Shown here in pieces: positions 16,387-26,042 of a stretch of 64,000 nucleotides of DNA. This DNA comes from Endobugula sp965225895 (GTDB taxonomy: Bacteria > Pseudomonadota > Gammaproteobacteria > Pseudomonadales > Cellvibrionaceae). The translations under genes and the position numbers were made by a program. How positions within the stretch are numbered: the first letter of the stretch is position 1; each line of letters starts with the position of its first letter. The notes beneath the pieces are model-generated. The model made no database searches, was not told the DNA's origin, and saw only the letters and a program-made list of their open reading frames with translations. The stretch lies in the NCBI GenBank assembly GCA_965225895.1, contig CBDDBR010000011.1, positions 1,178,001 through 1,242,000 on the forward strand. Reading direction: 5' to 3'.

Positions 16387-18531
16387 TTACTGCGTTTTAT
16401 ACTCACCTTTAAGTTTTTCTAACAATAACGGTAATGGTATGGGGCGGCTAAACAAATAGCCTTGTATCAACTCACACTGCCTTTTCTGTAAAAAGCTCAA
16501 CTGTTCTGCTGTTTCTACCCCTTCTGCCACCACTTGCATACCTAAACTATGCGCCATACGAATCATTGTTTCGGTTAATTTGGCATTATTGCTGTTGTTT
16601 TCAATTTTATTAATAAAGCTACGATCGATTTTTAATGTTGAAAATGGGTATTTTTGCAAATATGCCAATGAGGAATAGCCTGTACCAAAATCGTCTATCG
16701 ATAAATTAAACCCTGCTTGGCATAATGCTTTTAAATTACTGGCTGTTTCACCCAAGTCATTAATAATCACACTTTCTGTGATTTCTAGCTCAATCATTTC
16801 TGGCAAAATGCCGTGTTCTAATAATTGCCCCTGCACAAAAGGAAAAAACTCTTCTGATTGCAGTTGGTTAGGGGAAATATTAATCGCAAATTTCATATTT
16901 GGATAAACATGCTGTCTAATATAGGCTAAATCCTCACAGGCCTTTTTAATAACCCATTCACCCAGCGGATGAATTAAACCCGTTTCTTCGGCAATAGGAA
17001 TAAATACGTCAGGCATAATGTATTGACCATTACTATCTCGCCAGCGTAACAATGCTTCACACAGTACAACCTCATTGGTTTCACCACTAACAATAGGCTG
17101 ATAAAACAACTCTAGTTCGTCTCTCAGCTCTACCCCTCGCAGCAAACTCTCGATGGTCACTCGCTCATTCAGCTTGGTATTAATATCTTCACTAAAAAAC
17201 TGGCATTGATTTTTACCCATCGCTTTCGCTTGATACATGGCCAAATCTGCGTTTCTTAACAGCACATCGGGGTCTTTGCTATTTTCGGGATATTTTGCAA
17301 CACCAATGCTGGCGCTAATAAAGTGCTCACGGCCATTAATGCTAAACGGCTTTGCAAATACCGCCATAATACGGTTAGCCACACCTTGAATAAGAAGGTT
17401 ATCGTCTATTCTAGGTAAAATGATGACAAACTCGTCACCCCCCATACGAGATAGTGTATCGCTTTTTTTCGTACAGGCGGCTAACCGTGAAGCCACCTGT
17501 ACCAGTAGCTCATCTCCTATAGAGTGCCCTAAGGTATCGTTAATATTTTTGAAATTATCAAGATCTATGCAGAGTAATGCTGTTGATATATTGTACTGTT
17601 CACTATATTCCACTGCTCGATTCAGCTCATCCATCATCAAAACACGATTGGCCAAACCCGTTAAGCTATCGTAATGTGCTTGGGTGCGTAATTGCTCTTC
17701 GTACGAGCGTCTGGCAGTAATATCCTCTTGTATTGAAACAAATCGAATGATGTTACCGTCTTGATCTGCGAGAGGGGAAACGTTTACATATTCCCAGTGC
17801 AACATGCCGTCTTTATGCACATGGCACAACTCCCCACTCCAACCACCCTGCTCTTTAATGAGCGCCCATAATGTATCAACACTAGGCATCAATATTTCAT
17901 TATCATCGGCATCTTCATCTTCGGTATGCTTAGGCACTAAATCCTGCATTAAAGCAAAGCCAAAGTAACGACCAATTGCCTCATCGGCAGAATACCCCGT
18001 GATCGTCTCAAACTTAGGGTTAACGTATTCAATCATGCCATTGGGATAGGTTATTACTACCGATACAGGGCTTTGCTGAACTGCCAAGGATAAAATACTG
18101 ATTTTTTCCTCGGCCTGTTTTTGTGCTGCGCGCACGGTAGAGTCTCTTAATTCTCTTTCAATGGCGGGGATTAAGCGTGCTAACGAGTGCTTATTTAAGA
18201 AGTCATGTGCGCCTTGTTTTAATAAATACACCACGTCTTCCGCTTCAACCACACCCGATACAATTAAAAAAGGAATTTGCAAATTGCTTTCTTTAAAAAT
18301 AGATAATGATTTTTCTGCACTCATTTCTGGCATCTTAAAGTCACTAATCACCACATCCCAATGCTGTGTTTCTAGTGCTTCTCGCATCGTACTTTCTGTT
18401 TCAACGCGATGAGGGGAAATGTGATACCCGCCACGATGCAGCTCAGCCACTGTGAGCTCAACATCGTCATCAGAATCTTCAACAAATAAAATATTGAGTT
18501 TTTTATTGTTCGCAGCCAAGTAACACCTCAA
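16387..18531 (-). CDS. REC-PAS-GGDEF-EAL protein (c-di-GMP turnover response regulator)
   Basis: 714 residues. The receiver (about 12-135) has acidic pocket EDSDDD, phospho-acceptor VISDFKMPEM and lysine FLNKHS. A PAS/PAC module (150-280) follows, then GGDEF (intact SRMGGDEF) and EAL (CEALLRW). EAL catalytic residues also include AINISPNQ, IELEITES, SIDDFGTGYSS, LKIDRSF and VVAEGVE. The usual RxxD inhibitory site before GGDEF reads KKSD, so product inhibition may be absent. Both activities look possible. It converges on the AfsA-HAD operon and lies on the same strand as the orphan kinase at 11.6-13.1 kb, a candidate phosphodonor. Confidence 0.92.
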   Translation of the reverse strand: MRCYLAANNKKLNILFVEDSDDDVELTVAELHRGGYHISPHRVETESTMREALETQHWDVVISDFKMPEMSAEKSLSIFKESNLQIPFLIVSGVVEAEDVVYLLKQGAHDFLNKHSLARLIPAIERELRDSTVRAAQKQAEEKISILSLAVQQSPVSVVITYPNGMIEYVNPKFETITGYSADEAIGRYFGFALMQDLVPKHTEDEDADDNEILMPSVDTLWALIKEQGGWSGELCHVHKDGMLHWEYVNVSPLADQDGNIIRFVSIQEDITARRSYEEQLRTQAHYDSLTGLANRVLMMDELNRAVEYSEQYNISTALLCIDLDNFKNINDTLGHSIGDELLVQVASRLAACTKKSDTLSRMGGDEFVIILPRIDDNLLIQGVANRIMAVFAKPFSINGREHFISASIGVAKYPENSKDPDVLLRNADLAMYQAKAMGKNQCQFFSEDINTKLNERVTIESLLRGVELRDELELFYQPIVSGETNEVVLCEALLRWRDSNGQYIMPDVFIPIAEETGLIHPLGEWVIKKACEDLAYIRQHVYPNMKFAINISPNQLQSEEFFPFVQGQLLEHGILPEMIELEITESVIINDLGETASNLKALCQAGFNLSIDDFGTGYSSLAYLQKYPFSTLKIDRSFINKIENNSNNAKLTETMIRMAHSLGMQVVAEGVETAEQLSFLQKRQCELIQGYLFSRPIPLPLLLEKLKGEYKTQ

Positions 18532-18706
18532 TCAATACCTTTTCTTTCATTATGGGATATATATAGCACAAATTATCGCCACTAACGAAAGACCGAAATT
18601 TATACTTCTATTAAATCTAGCACCAAATCACATGGAAAGACAGGTCAAGTATTAAAAGGCACTTATGGCGTCAAAATAGGTAGGCTCTTCTATTTATGAA
18701 CGCGCT

Positions 18707-19543
18707 ATGACACACTACAACTTTTTAATTCACAAGGTTTTCGATTTCGCCATGTTAGCTGCTTATTTTACTATTGCCGCATTAGTTCTGTATGTATCAG
18801 CATCAGGTTATTTAGCACGCATACTGATCACACAGCAGTCGTTTACCACACGATGGTTACTTTTATTAGCCAGTAGCGCCCTCATCTTTCATGGTATTGG
18901 TTTATATCATATGATCATTAAACCTCAGGGGCTCGATCTTGCCATTCATCACATGGCCTCTCTTGTACTTTTCAGTGTTAATGCCATTGTGATTATTAGA
19001 AGTATACGCAGGCCATTACACAGCTTATTTATTCTTCTTTTTCCTATTTCAGTGATCAGTGTGACACTCACACTCTTACCCACACAGACGGCATTAAATC
19101 ACTTGTCTGTGGGTATTGGGCTGCACGTTTTATTATCTATTGTTGCCTATAGCTTACTGTCTATTGCTGTTTTACAGGCTTTATTGCTCTACTGGCAAAA
19201 CAGCCACCTTAAAAAGCGACAACTATCGGGGTTTATTCAACGCTTACCGCCATTACAAACCATGGAGTCACTCATGTTTGAACTGGTTTGGGTGGGCGTC
19301 ATATTACTCACATTAGGTATTGTTCTAGGCTCTTTTTATATTGAAGATATGTTTGCCCAACATTTGGCTCACAAAACTATTTTATCCATTATTGCGTTGA
19401 GTATTTTCGCCACACTTTTAGTTGGACGAAGTATGTGGGGCTGGCGTGGCAATCAAGCCATACGATGGGTGCTGTTTGGATTTTGCGTATTGATGCTCGC
19501 CTACTTTGGTAGCAAGCTGGTAGTTGAAGTCATTTTGGTATAA
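18707..19543 (+). CDS. ypjD: YpjD-like inner-membrane protein of the CcsA/HemX cytochrome-c assembly family
   Basis: 278-residue protein with about eight membrane helices and the CcsA-family signatures GIGLHVLLSIVAYSLLSIA and RSMWGWRGNQAIRW. In gammaproteobacteria it usually lies between ffh and a CorB/YfjD gene; here the CorB-type gene is 3.5 kb downstream, past the DUF1631 gene. The start is uncertain: neither ATG 18707 nor the internal ATG 18752 has a good ribosome site. A role in haem handling or CorB function has been proposed for relatives but is not shown by sequence. Confidence 0.82.
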   Translation: MTHYNFLIHKVFDFAMLAAYFTIAALVLYVSASGYLARILITQQSFTTRWLLLLASSALIFHGIGLYHMIIKPQGLDLAIHHMASLVLFSVNAIVIIRSIRRPLHSLFILLFPISVISVTLTLLPTQTALNHLSVGIGLHVLLSIVAYSLLSIAVLQALLLYWQNSHLKKRQLSGFIQRLPPLQTMESLMFELVWVGVILLTLGIVLGSFYIEDMFAQHLAHKTILSIIALSIFATLLVGRSMWGWRGNQAIRWVLFGFCVLMLAYFGSKLVVEVILV

Positions 19544-19635
19544 ATTTACGCCACTAAAATAATAGGTAGTGCTGCGCTACGCCATAACGCACATATAAAA
19601 GTACGCCACTATCAATAATAATATTCAGGTTAACA

Positions 19636-21009
19636 ATGCCTCATTCTGAAGATAACAGTCAATTAATTGATCAGTGTCAACAACTGCTGACCGACACTCT
19701 GTCACATATCGCCAAAGAAATGCTTGACGATATTGATACCGAACTCGAACAAAATATTGCTAAAGCATCTAGCAACCAAGCGAACATTAAAGCTTGTGAA
19801 GATGCAAACCTTTTTCATGTCAATAAAAAAGCGATCAGCGATTGTTTCTGCCAAACAATCAATGAAGGATTTATCGCATTTAAAGACAATAGTTTATTTA
19901 CTCAGATTAAAGAAAATGATTTTCAAAACAGTGCATGGTCGCTACTGGATGATGATATTTTAGAAGAAACTATTTGTCTTAGTACACTATCCTCGGAAAC
20001 CAAGTTAGAAAACCAAGAAAAATTATGGCAAGTGGATCAGCGATTAAGCGTATTAAACAATAACATTGAGATTACAGAACACAACAACCCCTTATCACCC
20101 GTACAATTTTTTATTGCGCTACGCTCTGCATTACGAGGGCACGTATTTAGCATCACCACAAAACTAACTGCTTATAAGGCACTCAGTCACGTATTACAGC
20201 AGCAATATCCTACCATACTGAATAAAACCAATGCCTTCTTTATTAGTAAGCACATATTGCCTGATTTAACATACGAAACAAAACACAATCAAAGCATTAT
20301 TAATCCTAACCCAATTAAAAAATCACCTGAAAAAAACAGCCGTGAAAAAGAGCGTGTAGATGAAAACAGTAGTGCTAACCCTTCATCTAAAAACACACAA
20401 ACAACACCCCGCCCAATCGTAGATACGATTCGTAATTTATTACGGCGCGCAAGAAACATTAACCACGATAGTGATACCGTGCCGATAGCGCAACAAAGTC
20501 ATTTAGGTAAAGAAGAAGTAATAGAAAATAACGAGTCAACGCCAACACATCAGCCCTCTCATAATAGCGTTGTATTCGATGCCTCACAAATTGTAGAAGC
20601 GGTTGAAGAGGTGCAAAACTCAGCGGCAACTGCTCACTTTTTTTCTGCTCAGAAAAATGACGATATATTACTCATACCAACAAATATCGCAGAAAATAGT
20701 GCGCGTGTTTACAATCAGTTACACAAAGCATCACCGAACGGTTCTATCGATGCAAAAAACATGTATACCATTGACATGGTGGGTATGTTATTCGAATATA
20801 TTTTGGCAGACGAAAACCTACCTGACTCCATAAAAACTTTACTGAGTCACCTGCATACCCCCTTTCTTAAGCTCGCATTTTTAGACAGCGATTTTTTTGA
20901 CAATAAAGAACATAAATCTCGTATGCTGCTAGATAGCCTTGCTGAAGCTGGTGCAAACTGGGTGCATCACGATGGTACGGCACAATACGATATGTACAAC
21001 GAAACCTAG
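19636..21009 (+). pseudogene. DUF1631 protein, 5' fragment cut by IS30-family insertion
   Basis: First part of a DUF1631 gene (N-terminal MPHSEDNSQLIDQCQQLLTD and the conserved ANWVHHDG before the break). The host part ends at 21004; codons after that are IS sequence and stop at 21009. Joining 1-21004 to 22101 onward removes the element and one AAA target copy, and restores an unbroken frame of 753 codons to the stop at 22990. The function of DUF1631 proteins is unknown. The middle third (about 215-320) is a low-complexity linker. No other damage is visible, so the insertion looks recent. A 457-residue truncated product could still be made. Confidence 0.88.
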
Positions 21010-22097
21010 TATCAAGTTTGAAGCGCGACAATAATGGTTAAATACCATGGTACATCTCCTCTGGTGTTTTATAATTAAACCGTTTTCTTGGGCGTGTATT
21101 TAATGCGGTAGCAATTCGATCACATTGTTGTTGTGTAACGTTTTCCATGCTCTTTGTTTTGGGAAGGTACTGCCGAATTAATCCGTTCACATGTTCGTTG
21201 CTTCCTCTTTCCCAAGAATGGTAGGGGTTCGCAAAGTAAAACCGTACAGGGTGCCTTTCCTCTATTTTTTTATATTGATGAAACTCTGTTCCATTATCGG
21301 CCGTGATCGTTTTGAAATGACTAGGATCACGATGAATCAAACCCAGAGTTTTTTTATTGACAGCAGCGGCTGATTTGTCAGAAATTTTCCCAATCATGAC
21401 ATAACCCGTCTTGCGTTCAAGTAACGTGACAATACAGTGGTTGCTGCCGCGTCCATGAACGGTATCAATCTCCCAATGCCCTTTATATTTACGAGTTTCT
21501 ACGCTGGCTGGCCGTTCTGATATATGTCGCTTGTTAGCTAAACGGCCTCGGCTATCATAGGCTTTATAGCGCTTTCTTCGTATCTTTGACGATTGGCGTA
21601 GGTATGTCCAAAGATTACCTCCGTTCGCTTTATCACGCCAAATATATTGGTAGATGGTTTCATGGCTTAATGGTCGAGTCATTAACTGGAAACGACGAAT
21701 AACGCCAACGATTTGCTCTGGACTTAATCTTCGTTTGAGTAATCGCCTGACTATCTTAAAGTCACAAGGCTTGTAGTGCCGATTACGTCTTGAACGTTTA
21801 CGCCTAGCTACGGTTCGGTACTGTGCCTTGCTTGGTCTGTAGGCACCATCAATGATAAAGCAACGATTGCGTGCTAGCTCTCTGTATAAGGTTGAAAAAT
21901 GCCTTCCCATCATGCGGGCTATTTTTCTAATAGATAGACCTTGCCGTTTGAGGGTGGAAAACGTTATTCTTTCTTCATAGGTGAGTTGTTGATATATCAT
22001 AGTGCTTTTCTACTTCTTGGCGGGAGTGAAAAAACACGTATATTACAGCTCACCTTCTTACTATTAAAAGGTGTCGCGGTTAGTATATGAATTCGGC
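21005..22097 (-). mobile_element. Complete IS30-family insertion sequence, 1093 bp
   Basis: The ends were set by reconstructing the broken host frame. AAA at 21002-21004 and 22098-22100 is a 3-bp target duplication, a usual size for IS30 elements. The left end and the reverse complement of the right end align without gaps, both with CGCGACA at positions 20-26, flanked by scattered matches (AA at 17-18, TCA at 8-10). One transposase gene fills it. A broken fragment of the same element is present at 41044-41147. Confidence 0.86.
21038..22000 (-). CDS. IS30-family transposase
   Basis: 320 residues. The N-terminal helix-turn-helix (LTYEERITFSTLKRQG, LSIRKIARMMGRH) is followed by the DDE catalytic core: D in HWEIDTVHG, D in TITADNGTEF, E in ERGSNEHVNGLIRQ. 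The C-terminal RPRKRFNYKTPEE motif is typical of IS30. No frameshift or internal stop, so probably active. It is oriented opposite to the gene it interrupts. Confidence 0.96.
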   Translation of the reverse strand: MIYQQLTYEERITFSTLKRQGLSIRKIARMMGRHFSTLYRELARNRCFIIDGAYRPSKAQYRTVARRKRSRRNRHYKPCDFKIVRRLLKRRLSPEQIVGVIRRFQLMTRPLSHETIYQYIWRDKANGGNLWTYLRQSSKIRRKRYKAYDSRGRLANKRHISERPASVETRKYKGHWEIDTVHGRGSNHCIVTLLERKTGYVMIGKISDKSAAAVNKKTLGLIHRDPSHFKTITADNGTEFHQYKKIEERHPVRFYFANPYHSWERGSNEHVNGLIRQYLPKTKSMENVTQQQCDRIATALNTRPRKRFNYKTPEEMYHGI

Positions 22098-22100
22098 AAA

Positions 22101-22990
22101 TAAAACAAGTTGTACAACGTGCCGTTAAAGAATTTAAAAATGATGTGAATTTATTTGCCGAGTTACTCATGGAGTTTAACCTGTTAAAAAAACGGGTTAG
22201 CCACATGCATAATCTTCGTGAACGCAACAGCATAGAAAAGAAACAAGGCCAAGAAAAACACGAACAAGCCAAATCTATTGCACGACAAGAAATCAAAAAA
22301 CGTATTGAGGGGCGCCGTGTACCCTCTTCTATCATTAGTTTGCTCTCGCCATGGTTTACCTACTTAACCTTCATTCAACTCAAAGAAGGCCAATCATCCA
22401 AAGGCTGGAAAGACGCACTGAACGTTATTGATAATCTCATCACCTATTGCTCGATTAAAACGGTTAAGCAAGACACCTCATTACTTGCCGAAGGCTTTGA
22501 TACTATTATTATGCAGGTCAAACAAGGATTGACTCATGTTGCTTATAACGAAACTAAATCAGAATCTATTCTCAACGAACTAGAAGAGCTTAAAAATAGC
22601 GTACTCAACAAAAAAGCCATTAGAACGACAACAGCAACAGATACTTCAACTAAAAACGCCTCAAATAATAACGAGAATCACGACTCACCCACGGTCGAAG
22701 AAGAGCGCGTAATGAATTACATTAAATTGATTGAGCCTGGCACATGGGTCGAATATGACAATAAAACTCGCCTCAAAGTCAGTGGTTTTAGCTCAGAAGC
22801 AAAAAAATATATTTTAGTCGATCAAAGCAGCCAAGAAGTGACTATGGTCACTCGTTTAGCCTTTGCCCGTGATATTTTGGCCGAAAGAGCCACTATTATT
22901 GATGGTACCGCTAAACCCTTATTTGAGCGTGCATTAGAGCGTATTCATCATAATTTAGACAAACAAGTACAAGCGTCTACAATACAATGA
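22101..22990 (+). pseudogene. DUF1631 protein, 3' fragment
   Basis: C-terminal part of the interrupted DUF1631 gene, beginning IKQVVQRAVKEFKNDVNLF in the frame restored by IS removal. It contains the conserved FAELLMEFNLLKKRVSHMH and the PGTWVEYDNKTRLKVSGFS end domain. An in-frame internal ATG at 22145 would allow a 281-residue fragment, but no ribosome site is visible. Confidence 0.86.
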
Positions 22991-23069
22991 TAAATCGATA
23001 ACTAATGCTTGCGAAAACAAAGAAAATCTTTAACATAGAGTGCTTTAAATATACGAGGTTTTTCCTTTT

Positions 23070-24359
23070 TTGAACGACATACCCATGGGCTATTTATTTG
23101 GCTCCCTAGGCGCATTAATACTCCTTTCCGCTTTCTTTTCTAGCTCTGAAACCGCAATGATGTCATTAAATCGATATCGCCTGCGTCACTTAGAAAAAAA
23201 GCATCACAGCGGAGCTATTCGAGCCGCCAATCTATTACGTCGCCCCGATCGCTTAATCGGCATGATTCTTATTGGCAACAACCTTGTTAATAACTTTGCG
23301 GCTGCATTATGTACACTGATTGCACTAAAACTGTATGGCGAAGATGCCGTATGGACTGCCAGCATCCTTTTAACACTGGTTGTTCTTATCTTTGCCGAAG
23401 TAACCCCTAAAACCATTGCTGCACTTCATCCAGAGAAAGTTGCTTTCCCTTTTAGCTGGGTGCTCAAGCCACTGCTTATTGTGCTATACCCTGCGGTTTG
23501 GTTGGTTAATCACATGTCAAATTCACTCGCAAAAGTCTTTGGAATTAATACAACAGATTCACCGATTACCGAGCACCTTCACCCAGATGAATTACGCACT
23601 GTATTAAATGAAGCGGGTGATCTTATTCCTGACCAGCACCAAGAAATGCTACTGAATATTCTCGATCTCGAAAAAGCATCGGTCGAAGACATTATGATTC
23701 CACGTAATGAAGTCATTGGCCTTAATCTAGACGACAGCCCAAAAAAACTATTATCTCAACTTAAAGAAACCAACTACACCCGTATTCCCGTGTATGAGCA
23801 TAATATTAATAATGTGGTCGGTATCTTTCATCTACGCTACACACCGCGCTTTCTTTTAAATGACGATGACTTAGCGGCAAAAAATGTTGATATTCATGCA
23901 TGTATTAAACAGCACATGAGCAAGCCTTATTTTGTGCCCGAGAGTACGCCACTACATACCCAGCTGCTTAACTTTCAAAAACAAAAGCACAGCATGGCAC
24001 TCACTGTGGATGAATACGGTGATATTCAGGGCATTGTGACTATCGAAGACCTGCTTGAAGAAATTGTGGGGGATTTCACGACCAATACTGCTGAAATTAA
24101 GCAGCCTGATATTCGCTCATTAGAAGGTGGTTGGCATATTATTGAAGGCAGCGCATCCATTAGAGACATTAACCGTTCTCTAGAATGGGAGCTTCCCACT
24201 GACGGGCCAAAAACACTTAACGGCTTAATGATGGAATACTTAGAAACAATCCCTAAAGGACATATTAGCTTCACCATTGCTGGCTACTTATTTGAAACTC
24301 AGACAATATCTAGCACAATGATTGAAAGTGCTAGAGCACGAGTGGTTATCGAACAATAA
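23070..24359 (+). CDS. corB: CorB/CNNM-type transporter with CBS pair and CorC_HlyC domain
   Basis: Up to 429 residues. An N-terminal CNNM (DUF21) domain with three to four helices contains FFSSSETAMMSLNRYRLRHL. A CBS pair (about 200-335, DIMIPRNEVIGL and VDEYGDIQGIVTIEDLLEEIVGD quoted in part) and a CorC_HlyC domain follow. Relatives (YfjD, CorB) are linked to magnesium/cobalt efflux or resistance. The long form starts at TTG 23070 with GAGG 12 nt upstream; ATG 23085 is the alternative. It is in its usual neighbourhood with ypjD. Confidence 0.87.
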   Translation: MNDIPMGYLFGSLGALILLSAFFSSSETAMMSLNRYRLRHLEKKHHSGAIRAANLLRRPDRLIGMILIGNNLVNNFAAALCTLIALKLYGEDAVWTASILLTLVVLIFAEVTPKTIAALHPEKVAFPFSWVLKPLLIVLYPAVWLVNHMSNSLAKVFGINTTDSPITEHLHPDELRTVLNEAGDLIPDQHQEMLLNILDLEKASVEDIMIPRNEVIGLNLDDSPKKLLSQLKETNYTRIPVYEHNINNVVGIFHLRYTPRFLLNDDDLAAKNVDIHACIKQHMSKPYFVPESTPLHTQLLNFQKQKHSMALTVDEYGDIQGIVTIEDLLEEIVGDFTTNTAEIKQPDIRSLEGGWHIIEGSASIRDINRSLEWELPTDGPKTLNGLMMEYLETIPKGHISFTIAGYLFETQTISSTMIESARARVVIEQ

Positions 24360-24400
24360 AACGCTTGTTATCGTTAATCACTGTGTAACCGCTGTTAGCA

Positions 24401-24607
24401 CTATAAAAATGGGTTTACTTTTTTCTCACGCTCATGGCTCAGTGCTAGCACTTCTCGCCGCTGTGCATTGTTATAGCTTCCCCACTCTCTAATTTCATCG
24501 CCACTACGAAAACAGCCTGTACAAATGTTATCGCCATCTAAGGCGCAAATAGAGATACAAGGTGAGGTAATGGGTGCTTCAGAATCGGGGGTGGAATGCT
24601 TGCTCAT
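24401..24607 (-). CDS. Small DUF1289 protein with four-cysteine motif
   Basis: 68 residues from the ATG at 24607, which has AGAAGAAG just upstream; a longer frame to 24637 has no ribosome site. The DUF1289 signature is complete: PCISIC, then ICTGCFRS, and EIREW. The four cysteines suggest zinc or iron binding. Function unknown. It lies 42 bp upstream-convergent to nothing obvious and just downstream of the NudL-type gene on the same strand. A longer DUF1289 protein is at 34.9 kb. Confidence 0.8.
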   Translation of the reverse strand: MSKHSTPDSEAPITSPCISICALDGDNICTGCFRSGDEIREWGSYNNAQRREVLALSHEREKKVNPFL

Positions 24608-24649
24608 AAATCTTCTTCTAATAGAGAACGGTAACAAAAGATGCGCAGT

Positions 24650-25270
24650 CTACCAGATTTTTTCTGGCGCGTTATTACTTCGTTGGATATTTGCACTAAA
24701 GCAACGATTGAGTAATTGAACAATCACCGACGCCGTAAAACCCCATATTTCATACTCTTTGTACTGATACGCAGGCACCCAATACTCAGGGTCTTGCTCT
24801 TGACTCTGTTGCATAAAAATATCAGTACGTAAGCGTTGATCCTCTAAAAAGAAACTCAGTGGAACCGTAAAAATAGACTCGGTTTCATCTTTATTAGCTT
24901 TTAGAGAAGAGGTATCTGGAATCACCCCCACAATAGGTCGTATACCTGCCAAACGGCGAGTATTTAATGCATTGAGGCCACCGATCAACTCCACCTCATC
25001 ATGAGGTAGTGCTATCTCTTCATGGGACTCTCGTAGCGCGGTTATCATTGGTGATGCGTCACCTTCTTCCCACATCCCGCCAGGAAAAGCCACCTCACCG
25101 CTATGATGCCGCAAATGGCTTGCTCGCAACGTTAACACCACATGCCATTCATTATTTGCAAAATATAATGGCACCAATACAGCGGCAAAGCCTTTAGGCT
25201 CATTCGGTAAACGAATATCACATAAAGAAATTAATTGTGATTGCAGTATTTGATAACACTCAATAGTCAA
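24650..25270 (-). CDS. Nudix hydrolase of the NudL/CoA pyrophosphatase group
   Basis: 206 residues. VVLTLRASHLRHHSGEVAFPGG followed by TALRESHEEIAL is the NudL-type CoA signature plus Nudix box (quoted in part). Relatives cleave CoA and derivatives to 4'-phosphopantetheine and adenosine bisphosphate. It starts with ATG at 25270. It is followed by the small DUF1289 gene 42 bp later. Confidence 0.85.
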   Translation of the reverse strand: MTIECYQILQSQLISLCDIRLPNEPKGFAAVLVPLYFANNEWHVVLTLRASHLRHHSGEVAFPGGMWEEGDASPMITALRESHEEIALPHDEVELIGGLNALNTRRLAGIRPIVGVIPDTSSLKANKDETESIFTVPLSFFLEDQRLRTDIFMQQSQEQDPEYWVPAYQYKEYEIWGFTASVIVQLLNRCFSANIQRSNNAPEKIW

Positions 25271-25623
25271 AAATCATCTCTCAATTCATTACACGGTGAA
25301 TTTTAGTTATAAGCTATTTTACGCTGCAAAGTCACAAAATAGACGCTCAAAAGCACATTTATCTCTTAAAAAATCAAAAATGCTGATTTCTTACCCATAA
25401 CGTCTGTTTTATGAGCAAGCTCTAATAACAATTCATTCTAAATATGCCTATCTACATAGCTAAGTTTTTTTTGTAGTATAAGAAATAGACAAATGAGTAG
25501 TAAAGTATAGCAACGTTTTAAACGACTATACCAAAACTCTGACAAGTTCATTAAATTCTCACTGTCGCTTGTTGTTGAGATGGGGATCTCAAAGCGTTCA
25601 TACAGAGAAAGGAGTAAAGCAGT
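25271..25623. other. Intergenic region upstream of the DUF3135 gene
   Basis: 353 bp, AT-rich, without a convincing gene. The only clear structures are a T-run at about 25467-25474 and a perfect hairpin TTGAGAT/ATCTCAA (25575-25592, GGGG loop) about 30 bp before the DUF3135 start. It should contain promoters for both divergent genes; I could not fix them with confidence. Confidence 0.5.
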
Positions 25624-25989
25624 ATGTCGGAATTACCGAAATTTGACGAGTTAATGAAACTCGCACAAAACAACCCTGAAGCATTAGAAGCACTGCGTCA
25701 GGAACACGTTAATGCATTAATTGATAACGCCCCCGAAGCCGATAAAACACGCTTACGTGGCTTACAATTTCAAATAGATGCTCAACGTAAAATTCACAAC
25801 CACTCACCTATGGGCGCCTGCTTAAAAATTAGCAAAATGATGCAAGAATCATTCGCCGATTTACGCGTTCATCTCAATAACCTAAGCAACACCAACGACC
25901 CATTACGCGACTATATTGATACCAGTATGGATCATAGCGATATGAGCCAAAATAAAATGGCTGATATTCTTGCTTTCCCTTCTCGCTAA
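25624..25989 (+). CDS. DUF3135 protein
   Basis: 121-residue soluble protein. PKFDELMKLAQNNPEALEALR and LRGLQFQIDAQRKIHNHSPMGACLKISKMM match the DUF3135 family (quoted in part), which is common in marine gammaproteobacteria and has no known function. A strong AGAAAGGAG ribosome site precedes the ATG. The sequence is helical and lacks membrane segments or catalytic motifs. Confidence 0.8.
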   Translation: MSELPKFDELMKLAQNNPEALEALRQEHVNALIDNAPEADKTRLRGLQFQIDAQRKIHNHSPMGACLKISKMMQESFADLRVHLNNLSNTNDPLRDYIDTSMDHSDMSQNKMADILAFPSR

Positions 25990-26004
25990 TAGCGTAAACA
26001 CTCT

Positions 26005-26042
26005 ATAATGTGGGTTCATTGATTCCATAGAACCCACATTAT
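26005..26042 (+). repeat. 13-bp inverted repeat ending in the start codon of the Nudix gene
   Basis: ATAATGTGGGTTC (26005-26017) is perfectly complemented by GAACCCACATTAT (26030-26042), with a 12-nt loop. The first two bases of the next gene's ATG lie in the right arm. No Shine-Dalgarno sequence precedes that ATG. A TATAAT-like string overlaps the left arm at 26004-26009. No T-run follows, so it is not a classical terminator. Confidence 0.75.
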
